Of a stretch of 64,000 nt of DNA, positions 25,847 to 33,819 are shown one piece after another. The stretch lies in contig SVLP01000002.1 in the NCBI GenBank assembly GCA_015067895.1, positions 137,664 through 201,663 on the forward strand, in the 5' to 3' direction. The notes below the pieces were generated by a model. It worked only from the letters and a program-made list of their open reading frames with translations, was not told where the DNA came from and searched no databases. A program made the position numbers and the translations under genes. The first letter of the stretch is position 1. Each line of letters opens with the position of its first letter. Origin of the DNA: Oscillospiraceae bacterium. Its GTDB lineage: Bacteria; Bacillota_A; Clostridia; Oscillospirales; Oscillospiraceae.

Positions 25847-27742
25847 ATGCACCGAGATCTCAACGAAACTGAGATGATCTTAGTAAACGCCAAAGAAATT
25901 CTTCATAATCGACCTGAACTTGCATCATTGACCATTACAGATGTGATTAATGAATTGGACACAACAGAAGACATGGTTCGTGATAGGTGGGGCGTTGCTG
26001 CTTGGTTGGTTATTAATTCCATCGAGCATTGGAATTTGGACGCACTTGTCGATTGCCTATCGTTGGTGGCTGACGAAACCTTAACATTTGAATATGTGGG
26101 CTACATCCTTCAAGCTAAATATGGTATTGATTTGATAGAATTGCTCCTTGCGGCAGAGGAAAAAGAAAAATTTGATAAAATTGTACCCATAGTAGTACGA
26201 AGCATTGAGTCTGCACCATACGTAGATATCAAGAGAGCAACAGACGTTATTAGCATGCTGCACAAGCACATATCGCATCATGAGTATGGTGCTTTGCTTA
26301 CCAATTATGCTTGTTTATGTACTGCGCAAAACTGTTTGAGCGATATTGCCGCACTATTTAGAGACCTCCAGAATTCGACTGAATATGAATTCATGCGAAG
26401 GTTACGATGGAAATGGTATGAACATAATCCAACAGAAGCAAACGATTATCTTGATATCATGCTTTCCAATAACACTATTTGGAACCATAAAGCAGGCATC
26501 GATTTTTGGGAATGCTGCTTTTCTTTTGATCTGACTAAATTCCACTCCCTTTTTCCGATAATTGATAATCTCTGTTCCGAGGATTCAAGTTTATGGCTCC
26601 ACGCTATCCCGATATATGTCAGCTATGTTGACCACTCTTCAGTTGAAGAGACGGAAACGCAGACATACTCTCGTGTCGTTAACCGGCTAAAAGGGATTGG
26701 TACTGGTTCCAGTGACGCAAAGCGATGCTTCTTATCTGCAGTCGAATATGGCATAAAAAACAGGGAGCGACTAAATGTAATTATTGATGTCGTAATATCA
26801 TTTCCGCTTGGAAAAGATGCTGGTATACTGAAGAAGCTAGACTACCCGTTTTCAAAGGAAGTACTGTCAGGAAAATGGGAAGCAATATTGGAGCAAATGC
26901 AATATATATTCCGTACAAGCCAGTTCGAATCAGATTATCCGAATTTCTTCAATGTCTTTCCAAATACATTGTCAGCGTTATCGGTGTTCTCGGCTGAAAC
27001 TACTATGCATGCCATCAAGTGTATGCTCGCTTCTGACATATGCAGAGTATTTTTTGGGTTAGGATTATTACATAAAGCAGGAAAAATAACAAAAATTCAA
27101 ATCGGCAAAACACAAGACGGGCATAATGTGTTTTCCATAACAGAAACGCAGATTATCCGCTTGATGAAAATAATCCTATACTTTGGCGTGGACTCCAAAG
27201 AAATATGTCACACAGCTTATCAGCTACTAGGACTATGTAATGGCAAATCGGATCAGTATCTTCATTTTTGTATGAACGAGGTCTACTACAACTACCCATC
27301 GACCATGCATTCCTTGAGCGAACAGTATTTGAATTCCACTCTTCCCACACAGATAAAATTAGCAGAATTAGTATCATCTGCACATCAGCAGATGATAGAT
27401 GACTTCAACGATTCGTATGCAATCAAGGATTTGCTACCTTCAAGAGAACATCAGAGAATCTTCCAGAAGGCAAGATATCTTCAATCTAAACAGATGAATC
27501 ATAAATCACGCAAGAATTCCTTTGCCGCTCGTTATTTTCCAAGCAGAACACTTAAATATGGTATTCGGACTGCGTTTATACAATACGGGCGAAAAAATGA
27601 GATGTTCTATCGTATTGCTCCGCATCAAACAATCTCAGTAAGTATGGAATTGCCAACAGTGTATGTCAATGATCCCTTGGAGTATAACAGAAAGCAAATG
27701 AATACCCTAAACGAGGTGGCAAATAATGCGATTGATAATTAA
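25847..27742 (+). CDS. Unknown 631-aa helical-repeat protein, first gene of candidate defence pair
   Basis: Start ATG after AAGGAAGTGAATTT. I do not recognise the family. The sequence looks almost entirely alpha-helical (segments such as WNLDALVDCLSLVADE, YGIDLIELLLAAEEKEKF, SIESAPYVDIKRATDVISM), with no signal peptide or membrane helix. This suggests a cytoplasmic HEAT/TPR-like scaffold. The C-terminal ~90 residues are basic (KQMNHKSRKNSFAARYFPSRTLKYG, in part) and end in a beta-like stretch, SVSMELPTVYVND. Its codon use is AT-rich, unlike the GC-rich genes on either side, a sign of separate acquisition. Its last 17 nt overlap the next gene, so the two products probably act together. No ATPase or nuclease motif is seen. 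Confidence 0.7.
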   Translation: MHRDLNETEMILVNAKEILHNRPELASLTITDVINELDTTEDMVRDRWGVAAWLVINSIEHWNLDALVDCLSLVADETLTFEYVGYILQAKYGIDLIELLLAAEEKEKFDKIVPIVVRSIESAPYVDIKRATDVISMLHKHISHHEYGALLTNYACLCTAQNCLSDIAALFRDLQNSTEYEFMRRLRWKWYEHNPTEANDYLDIMLSNNTIWNHKAGIDFWECCFSFDLTKFHSLFPIIDNLCSEDSSLWLHAIPIYVSYVDHSSVEETETQTYSRVVNRLKGIGTGSSDAKRCFLSAVEYGIKNRERLNVIIDVVISFPLGKDAGILKKLDYPFSKEVLSGKWEAILEQMQYIFRTSQFESDYPNFFNVFPNTLSALSVFSAETTMHAIKCMLASDICRVFFGLGLLHKAGKITKIQIGKTQDGHNVFSITETQIIRLMKIILYFGVDSKEICHTAYQLLGLCNGKSDQYLHFCMNEVYYNYPSTMHSLSEQYLNSTLPTQIKLAELVSSAHQQMIDDFNDSYAIKDLLPSREHQRIFQKARYLQSKQMNHKSRKNSFAARYFPSRTLKYGIRTAFIQYGRKNEMFYRIAPHQTISVSMELPTVYVNDPLEYNRKQMNTLNEVANNAIDN

Positions 27743-29339
27743 AGACTATCTTCTTCAATTGAAAGAAAAAGATGAGCTGGATCTGCTATTATGCGATCTT
27801 CTGTTACAAATGGGATTCATAACAGATAACAAGCCTGAAACAGGAAACCGCCAGTATGGTGTAGACATTCGAGCTCACAACCCCAATGAAATTCTGCTTT
27901 TCGTTGTCAAGCAAGGAAATTTGACCAGGCAGACTTGGAGCAGCGGCCCAAATGCTGTCAGGCAAAGCTTGGAAGAGATTAATGATGTATATTTAGGCTT
28001 TTTGAAGGGCAACGACCGAAAGAAGAAAATCCGTATTGTTGTTGCTACCAATGGTATGATAGATGAGGCTGTTCGACCGCAATGGGACGGGTATACTAGT
28101 AACAATTCCAACGTGCAAGGCATGAACGTTCAGATCGAATTTTGGAACATAGACCTCATCACCGATCTACTCCAAAAACATCTGCTTGACGAACATGCAT
28201 TTAATGCAGAAATGCAAAGTATGCTCCGCCGTGCGCTATATTTTGTAGAAGAGCGCGACTATCGTCCTGAATTTTACGAGCAAATTATTGATCACTATAT
28301 GGATACCTTAAATGTTGACAACACAAAGGCACGAAAAAAAACATTAACCAGTGTTCATCTGGCAAGTCAAATGATTGCACAGTATTCCGCTGATGCTGGA
28401 GTATACAAAATCAGTGTGATGGTTTCAGAATACCTCATCATTCGTTACTGGAAGCATATGATGAAGCATGATATGCTGGGAGATCCGCTCCATAGAGAAT
28501 GGCTTCATAAATACCTAAAGTCCTACGAAAAATGGAGCGATGCATACTATATGTCTGTTCGTTGCTGCTGTGATGGAGCGACACCCCTTCCGCCGTGTAA
28601 TTCCGTTGAAAAACGAGTTATTTTATACGAAATTCTCGGCTATTTGGCATCCTACACCTATTATTTGTCATATATTGGGGTGTTCGATCTTAGTGCTCGC
28701 AACAAATGCAGCCAAATAACAGATAGTATCATCCGTTTACTAAATAACCACACCGAATTCCATTATGCGCCGTATGACAGGCACATCGGAATTATCAGTA
28801 TGCTTTACCGTCTATTGGATCGCTTAGGAAGGACAAATGATGTTCACGCACTTATTCAGATGCAGTGTCATAGAGTTGCGTACAATTATCAAGATTTCAA
28901 AAAATATCCCACTCCTACAGACGATTTCGAAGATGCCGTAAACATCGATATGGGTATGCCAGCAGAGGAATATGTAACAACAGCGTTCTGGGGCGTAATG
29001 CTAGAATGGATGGTGCTTTATGAGCAGCAAACTTTATATGATTCGCTTCATTCATTTTTGGCCGAAGATCTTAAAGATGTCACAAAGTGCGTCTGGTTTC
29101 TTAGAAGTGATGAGGAAGAGCATCTCTACGAACCTTTTGTAATGTTCAAAGCAGGAGAAGGTGTCGTGATTGACCTCCCTTCTTCCTTCGAAGAGCTTAA
29201 AAAAGTTGTTAATTTCATTATGAAACAGTATAAAAAAGATGTATTCAGTTATGAGACCTACTCATTTGATGCGCTAGAATTTATTGCTGCACGCTATTTC
29301 AACGCACTGGTTCGTGTTAAGAAAGAACCGCATATTTGA
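27726..29339 (+). CDS. Unknown 537-aa protein with a restriction-endonuclease-like N-terminus
   Basis: The start overlaps the previous gene by 17 nt, after AACGAGGTGG. Residues 1-160 read like a PD-(D/E)xK nuclease fold: a helix (DELDLLLCDLLLQMGF), then YGVDI with D47, then LLFVVKQGN with K62, then a helix and the strand IRIVVATNG. The residue two before the Lys is Val instead of the usual Glu/Gln, so the site is non-canonical or degenerate. From about 160 to 537 the protein is helical, possibly TPR-like (repeated Tyr-rich helices). It has no membrane segment. A nuclease-like domain fused to a helical sensor, paired with a helical partner in mobile-element cargo, is the usual look of an antiphage system, but this is inference. 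Confidence 0.65.
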   Translation: MRLIIKDYLLQLKEKDELDLLLCDLLLQMGFITDNKPETGNRQYGVDIRAHNPNEILLFVVKQGNLTRQTWSSGPNAVRQSLEEINDVYLGFLKGNDRKKKIRIVVATNGMIDEAVRPQWDGYTSNNSNVQGMNVQIEFWNIDLITDLLQKHLLDEHAFNAEMQSMLRRALYFVEERDYRPEFYEQIIDHYMDTLNVDNTKARKKTLTSVHLASQMIAQYSADAGVYKISVMVSEYLIIRYWKHMMKHDMLGDPLHREWLHKYLKSYEKWSDAYYMSVRCCCDGATPLPPCNSVEKRVILYEILGYLASYTYYLSYIGVFDLSARNKCSQITDSIIRLLNNHTEFHYAPYDRHIGIISMLYRLLDRLGRTNDVHALIQMQCHRVAYNYQDFKKYPTPTDDFEDAVNIDMGMPAEEYVTTAFWGVMLEWMVLYEQQTLYDSLHSFLAEDLKDVTKCVWFLRSDEEEHLYEPFVMFKAGEGVVIDLPSSFEELKKVVNFIMKQYKKDVFSYETYSFDALEFIAARYFNALVRVKKEPHI

Positions 29340-29384
29340 AGACCAGATAATTCCATACAACACCCTAATTGAAGAAATGCTTAA

Positions 29385-29430
29385 TTTACATAGCCGAGAG
29401 GTTTTCATCCGAAAGCCCCTCGGCTATTTC
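29385..29430 (+). terminator. TTTACATAG + hairpin; right edge of first cargo island
   Basis: TTTACATAG (29385-29393) overlaps stem TAGCCGAG / CTCGGCTA (29391-29398 with 29419-29426), then TTTCTATTT. It sits 46 nt after the cargo and just before the ribosome site of the next backbone gene. Confidence 0.6.
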
Positions 29431-29450
29431 TATTTCAGGAGGTGATGATA

Positions 29451-29789
29451 ATGACAGACGAAGAACTGAACACAAAACTCTACCGGAAGATGTCCGCTGA
29501 GCAAGCCGCATATCGGGAGCATCTGCTGACCCTGCCGCCTGGAGAGATTCTCGATCACGCATACGAGTATTCCACCCGTGCGGATATCCTTGAGGCGATG
29601 AAAAATGATGACCTGTCCCCAAAGCAGGCATCTGCACTGCTCCAGTGCGAGAAACCGCTGGATACTGTATTCCAGCATTATGAAGATCACGGCAGAGGCC
29701 GCATGAAGGATCTCTGGAACGCCATCGAGGGCAAGGCCAATGCCGCCATGCGGGAGTGCATCAAGCGCAGCCCTCAGCAGAAAAGGTAG
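29451..29789 (+). CDS. DUF3848-like conjugative-element protein (112 aa)
   Basis: The start is ATG 29451, 8 nt after AGGAGG; two earlier in-frame starts (GTG 29442, ATG 29445) lie in or against that site. The product has the DUF3848 pattern: LYRKMSAEQAAYREHLLTLPP (in part), EILDHAYEYSTRADIL, LSPKQASALL and PLDTVFQHYEDH. It is soluble, helical and of unknown function. In Tn1549 relatives it follows the giant helicase gene directly, so the AT-rich pair upstream is an insertion into a conserved neighbourhood. Confidence 0.8.
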   Translation: MTDEELNTKLYRKMSAEQAAYREHLLTLPPGEILDHAYEYSTRADILEAMKNDDLSPKQASALLQCEKPLDTVFQHYEDHGRGRMKDLWNAIEGKANAAMRECIKRSPQQKR

Positions 29790-29799
29790 GTGGTGAAGC

Positions 29800-30747
29800 G
29801 TGGCTTATGTATCACCAGATCAGGTTGAAAAAGCCCGACAAATGGATCTTCTGACATATCTGCGCACCTATGAACCGGATGAGCTGGTTCATGTGGGCGG
29901 CAACACCTACTGCACCCGAACCCATGACAGTCTGAAAATCTCCAACGGCAAATGGTATTGGTTCTCCCGGAGCATCGGTGGCTACTCTGCGCTGGACTAT
30001 CTGATGGAAGTCAAGAATATTCCCTTTCTCCAGGCGGTGGAGCAGTTGTCCGGTCAGGCGGCTGCTTCGCCGCCTGTTGTGCGTCAGGAGAAGACCAGAA
30101 CCCTGCTGCTGCCCAAAGCGAATCCGGACACAGCCAGGGCCGAAGCCTACTTGCAGGGCAGGGGTATTGACCCGGAGATCATTCGCTTCTGTATCCAGAC
30201 CGGTCGGCTTTACGAAAGCGATCCCCACCACAGCGTTGTGTTCGTAGGACGGGATCGTTACGACAAGCCCCGATACGCTAACATCCGTGGAACCACCTCT
30301 GGCTTCAAGGGCGAAGCCAATGGCAGCGACAAGCGGTTTTCCTTTTCCATCCCGGCCCAGGGCAGCGATACCGTCCATCTCTTTGAAAGTGCCATCGATC
30401 TGCTGTCTTATGCCACCATGAGAAAGCAGAGGGGCGAGGAATGGAACACGGAGCATCTGTTGTCCCTGGCTGGGGTATACCGCCCGAAAAAGGAGCTGCG
30501 AGAAAGCTCGCTGCCCCTGGCTCTAAAGCAATACCTTCAGGATCATCCCGGCATCCGTAAGATCGTCCTTCGCCTGGATCGGGACGCTGCCGGAAAGGAA
30601 TCCATGAACGCTTTATACGCCCTGCTGTCAGACCACTACGAAGTCACCGCAAAACTGCCTCGCTTGGGCAAGGATTACAACGATGCCCTCTGTATGTCGC
30701 TTGGCATCCCCACCACCAAACCATCTGAAAGGAGACAGGAACGATGA
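29800..30747 (+). CDS. DUF3991/Toprim-domain (primase-like) protein
   Basis: 315 aa from GTG 29800 (GTG GCT TAT), preceded by AGGTGGTGAAGC. The N-terminal half contains the DUF3991/zinc-binding-like region (NTYCTRTHDSLKISNGKWYW, then GGYSALDYLM). The C-terminal half is Toprim-like, with VHLFESAIDLLS (conserved Glu) and KIVLRLDRDAAGKE (DxD). Toprim proteins of this type are thought to prime or process transferred single strands after conjugation. The last 4 nt overlap the next gene. It lacks the helicase domain of full-length primases. Confidence 0.85.
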   Translation: MAYVSPDQVEKARQMDLLTYLRTYEPDELVHVGGNTYCTRTHDSLKISNGKWYWFSRSIGGYSALDYLMEVKNIPFLQAVEQLSGQAAASPPVVRQEKTRTLLLPKANPDTARAEAYLQGRGIDPEIIRFCIQTGRLYESDPHHSVVFVGRDRYDKPRYANIRGTTSGFKGEANGSDKRFSFSIPAQGSDTVHLFESAIDLLSYATMRKQRGEEWNTEHLLSLAGVYRPKKELRESSLPLALKQYLQDHPGIRKIVLRLDRDAAGKESMNALYALLSDHYEVTAKLPRLGKDYNDALCMSLGIPTTKPSERRQER

Positions 30748-31124
30748 ATCATACAAACGACAGCAAGCAGGTGGAAATGACCTACGCAGAGCTTGCGGCA
30801 AAATTCCGTTCAGCCGAGCGTAGTGGTATCCACATGACCGGCTATATCCAATTCACCAAGGACAGTTTTACAGAGGAATACAGTGAGCAGGCCAGAACCT
30901 ATGGTGTCTCCAGTAACAATAAAGCCTATCGCCCCAATATGGGTGGCTACTCCATCTACGGCGGCTCCCTGGACGGAAGCGATCCCTGCGTCCGGCTGGA
31001 GCAATATATGGCGGATGAATGCGGCGGCAAGAACGGCTGGAAGGTAGAGCGATGCTACTGTATGTCCGATGAACTGGAGCGAGTCGAGACACAACTGAAA
31101 CGGAGCCGTGGACAGGAGCGGTGA
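30744..31124 (+). CDS. Conserved conjugative-element protein of unknown function (126 aa)
   Basis: Start ATG after AAAGGAGACAGGAACG, overlapping the Toprim gene by 4 nt. The product contains MTYAELAAKFRSAERSGIHMTGYI (in part), GVSSNNKAYRPNMGGYSIYGGSL and CVRLEQYMADECGGKNGW. It is soluble and has no catalytic motif I can name. It is commonly found between the Toprim protein and the mobilisation genes of Tn1549-type elements, so a role in DNA processing is possible but not shown. Confidence 0.65.
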   Translation: MNHTNDSKQVEMTYAELAAKFRSAERSGIHMTGYIQFTKDSFTEEYSEQARTYGVSSNNKAYRPNMGGYSIYGGSLDGSDPCVRLEQYMADECGGKNGWKVERCYCMSDELERVETQLKRSRGQER

Positions 31125-31188
31125 TTCTTTTCAGGCAGTCCCGACAGTTCGCCCCGGAGGGGAGAACGAGGTGCATCATACCAGCAAG

Positions 31189-31240
31189 CATCGCCCTTTG
31201 GGGACAAAGGGCAGCTTGTCAGGGGCAATCCCCCTGAAAC
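31189..31240. other. Candidate origin of transfer (oriT)
   Basis: A perfect inverted repeat GCCCTTTG GGGA CAAAGGGC (31193-31212) is followed by a second one, CAGGGG CAATC CCCCTG (31220-31236). They lie in the 144-bp gap just upstream of the DUF3789, mobC and relaxase genes, where MOB-P type elements normally keep oriT. No nick site is proven. Confidence 0.45.
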
Positions 31241-31268
31241 CCCTGTCATCAGAAAGGAAGAAATCATC

Positions 31269-31385
31269 ATGCACGACATCATTCTGTTTATGATCGGCGC
31301 ATTGGCCGGTGGCTTTATTGCCGCCGCTTTTTTGTGCGCCCTTCAGATCAATCGCAATGAGGAGGAAGAACATGGAGAAGCGTAA
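31269..31385 (+). CDS. DUF3789-like small membrane protein (38 aa)
   Basis: MHDIILFMIGALAGGF... is a single membrane helix with a short acidic tail (NRNEEEEHGEA). The ATG follows AAAGGAAGAAATCATC. Its 3' end overlaps mobC by 14 nt. Proteins of this size and sequence (DUF3789) sit at this place in many clostridial conjugative elements. Probably it is an inner-membrane helper of the mobilisation complex; the role is not known. Confidence 0.7.
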   Translation: MHDIILFMIGALAGGFIAAAFLCALQINRNEEEEHGEA

Positions 31386-31704
31386 TGTGGAGATCAAGGT
31401 TCGGCTGAATCGCAAGGAGGCGGATGCCCTGAACAAGCGGGTCAGAAAGAGCTGCCTGTCCAGAGAAGCCTACATCCGGCAGATCCTGAATGGACAGATC
31501 CCCAGGGAAGCACCACCCCCGGACTACTACGCCATGATGCAGCAACTCTACGGTATCGGAAACAATCTCAATCAGATCGCCATGAAGGCCCATACTCTGG
31601 GTGTAGTGGATGTTCAGCGGTATGACGCCGCCGTCCGCACCTTTGAGCAGGCGGTACAAACCATCACCGAAGCTGTCCTGCTGCCCCGCCCCCTGGAACT
31701 CTGA
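31372..31704 (+). CDS. mobC: MobC-family relaxosome accessory protein
   Basis: 110 aa from ATG 31372 (MEKRNVEIKVRLNRKEAD), with GAGGAGGAAGAAC upstream. It has a ribbon-helix-helix-like N-terminus (VEIKVRLNRKEADALNKRV), SREAYIRQIL, then the typical MobC C-terminus YGIGNNLNQIAMKAH. MobC proteins bind oriT and recruit the relaxase. The stop shares a base with the relaxase start (TGATGG), so both are made together. Confidence 0.88.
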   Translation: MEKRNVEIKVRLNRKEADALNKRVRKSCLSREAYIRQILNGQIPREAPPPDYYAMMQQLYGIGNNLNQIAMKAHTLGVVDVQRYDAAVRTFEQAVQTITEAVLLPRPLEL

Positions 31705-33128
31705 TGGCCGTTACTTCCATCTGGCGGGTCAAGGGCTGGCTCGGCAAGCTGGTCATCTATGTTGAGAACCCGGACAAGACCACAAATCCGAAATCGGTAA
31801 AGGCCGAAGGTCTGGAGGATGTACTGCGCTACGCCGTCAATAGCCTAAAGACCCAGAAGGCTGATGATGAGGATGCTGAGATTCTGCACAACTTCGTCTC
31901 CGGCATCAACTGCCACCCCAGCACAGCCCGTCAGGAGATGAACGCCGTGAAGAAGCGGTTCGGCAAGGAGGGCGGTGTAGTGGCCTACCATGGTTATCAG
32001 TCCTTCGCTCCCGGCGAAGCTACCCCTGAGATCGCCCATGAAATTGGTATGAAGCTGGCCCAGGAGCTTTGGGGCAATAGGTATCAGGTCATCGTAGCCA
32101 CCCATCTGGACAAGCAGAACCATCTGCATTCCCATTTTGTGGTCAACACCGTTTCTTTCGTGAACGGCATCCGCTATCACCGCACCGCCAAGGACTACCA
32201 TGATATGCAGACTATCTCTGATCGCCTGTGCCGGGAATATAATCTGTCCGTGATCGAGAATCCCCAGTGCGGTCAATCGAAGCATTATGGCGAGTGGCGG
32301 GCAGAGCAGGAGCAGCGGCCCACCTGGAGGGGCATGGTGCGCTCTGATGTGGATGAAGCTATCCGGCAATCCATGACCGAGCGGCAGTTCTTTGATGCCC
32401 TCCGGCAAAAGGGTTATGAGATCAAGGTTGGAATGGACATTTCCGTCCGCCCACTGGGCAAGGAGCGGTTTGTCCGTCTGACCCGCAACTTTGGCGACGA
32501 CTACTCTCTGGAGGGCATTCGCCGCCGTCTCCTGGCTCAGCGTCGCAGAACACTTCCATTATCGGAACCGAAGAAGCGGCGGCGCAGAGGCCAGCTCCGG
32601 GGAAGTCTGAAGAACACAAGGAAGATCACCGGCTTTCAAGCCCTGTATTTCCACTACTGCTATCTGCTGGGCATCTATCCCCGCAGAAAGCAGAATCACA
32701 AACGCCTCCATTTCCTCCTGCGGGAGGATCTGATCAAAATGGAGGCCATATCCAAGGAAGCAAGGCTGCTGGCGGCACACGACATTGATACCGCCGAGCA
32801 GCTTTCTTTATTTCAAGGTGAACTGGTAGCGAAGATCAATCAACGAACCGATGACCGTAAACGGCTTTACCGGAAGCAGCGCACCACCGCTGTCCGGGCC
32901 AATGAAGCCCTATCGGAGGAGGTAAAGCGGGAGATCGCTTTGCTGACCAGGGAGCTGAAGCAGTTGCGGGAGGAGGTGAAGCTATGTGAGGATATTGCCA
33001 TCCGCTCCGGCATCATGACGGAGAAACTGAAATCCGTCCGGGAGGACGAGAAACAAACCAGAAAGGAGAGAAACCAATATGAACAACACCGGCGATGCGG
33101 CAGAACAGATCGTGCGATTGAGCCTTGA
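31704..33128 (+). CDS. MOB-P-type relaxase (MobA/VirD2 family)
   Basis: 474 aa. The relaxase domain (about residues 1-250) carries the HxH metal motif in VATHLDKQNHLHSHFVVNT (histidines around residue 135-145) and the upstream ISGINCHPSTA-like region typical of the family. It nicks oriT and pilots the strand through the VirD4 coupling protein. The C-terminal part is basic and helical (KKRRRRGQLRGSLKNTRK), then coiled-coil (EVKREIALLTRELKQLREEVK, in part). It overlaps mobC by one base and the following PcfB-like gene by 50 nt, which indicates tight operon expression. Confidence 0.92.
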   Translation: MAVTSIWRVKGWLGKLVIYVENPDKTTNPKSVKAEGLEDVLRYAVNSLKTQKADDEDAEILHNFVSGINCHPSTARQEMNAVKKRFGKEGGVVAYHGYQSFAPGEATPEIAHEIGMKLAQELWGNRYQVIVATHLDKQNHLHSHFVVNTVSFVNGIRYHRTAKDYHDMQTISDRLCREYNLSVIENPQCGQSKHYGEWRAEQEQRPTWRGMVRSDVDEAIRQSMTERQFFDALRQKGYEIKVGMDISVRPLGKERFVRLTRNFGDDYSLEGIRRRLLAQRRRTLPLSEPKKRRRRGQLRGSLKNTRKITGFQALYFHYCYLLGIYPRRKQNHKRLHFLLREDLIKMEAISKEARLLAAHDIDTAEQLSLFQGELVAKINQRTDDRKRLYRKQRTTAVRANEALSEEVKREIALLTRELKQLREEVKLCEDIAIRSGIMTEKLKSVREDEKQTRKERNQYEQHRRCGRTDRAIEP

Positions 33129-33816
33129 GGGAACGGAAGTTGCCCTCCGGCTAACTGGTTCTGCCGCAAAGAATGTTGCCGCAGCCCTCTACGCCATGGC
33201 AAAGAACCGGGATAAGACCAAGGTTCGGGGCCGTCAGCGGCTTACCGCCATGCTCAAAAGCGGCAAGGAGCTGAAGGTATTCACCATCGGAGAGGAGCAT
33301 CTGAAGCAGTTTGCCCTGGAAGCCAAACGCTACGGCGTGGTCTACTGCGCCCTCCGGGGTAAGGAACGCTCCACTGATGGACTTGTAGACATCATGGTTC
33401 GGGCAGAGGACGCATCCAAGATCAATCGGATCGTGGAGCGGTTCCATCTGGCAACCGTGGACACCGTGGCCATCCGCCATGACATTGAACAGCGCAGGGC
33501 AAGACAAAATGCCGCCCATGAGGCCGGAGCAACCGCACAGGAGGATCAGCTGCTCGACGAGCTGCTGGGGCCCACATCCGGGGAGAAGGCCGAAAACCCT
33601 GCCCAGGCGACGAGGAGCAAGTCCCATCCCTCCGAGCCTATCTCCGGGACGCAGGCCATAGCCGACGGGGATATCCCTATTCCGGCTGATGGCCGCAAAT
33701 CCATCCGCAAGGAGCTGAACGAGATAAAGGCTCGACAGGCGGCACCGAAAAAAACCACTCCCAAGCAGCAGAAGCACAAGCATCCCAAGAAAAAGCGCAA
33801 GCAGAAAGGAAGGTAA
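33079..33816 (+). CDS. PcfB-like (DUF3801) conjugation protein
   Basis: 245 aa; the ATG lies inside the relaxase 3' end, after AAAGGAGAGAAACCAAT. The N-terminal 130 residues match the DUF3801/PcfB pattern (EQIVRLSLEGTEVALRLTGSAAKNVAAAL in part, GEELKVF-like KSGKELKVFTI, LKQFALEAKRYGVVYC). PcfB binds the relaxase and helps to present it to the coupling protein. The C-terminus is Lys-rich (KKTTPKQQKHKHPKKKRKQKGR in part), suited to nucleic-acid binding. It ends 3 nt before the next gene. Confidence 0.82.
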   Translation: MNNTGDAAEQIVRLSLEGTEVALRLTGSAAKNVAAALYAMAKNRDKTKVRGRQRLTAMLKSGKELKVFTIGEEHLKQFALEAKRYGVVYCALRGKERSTDGLVDIMVRAEDASKINRIVERFHLATVDTVAIRHDIEQRRARQNAAHEAGATAQEDQLLDELLGPTSGEKAENPAQATRSKSHPSEPISGTQAIADGDIPIPADGRKSIRKELNEIKARQAAPKKTTPKQQKHKHPKKKRKQKGR

Positions 33817-33819
33817 GCA

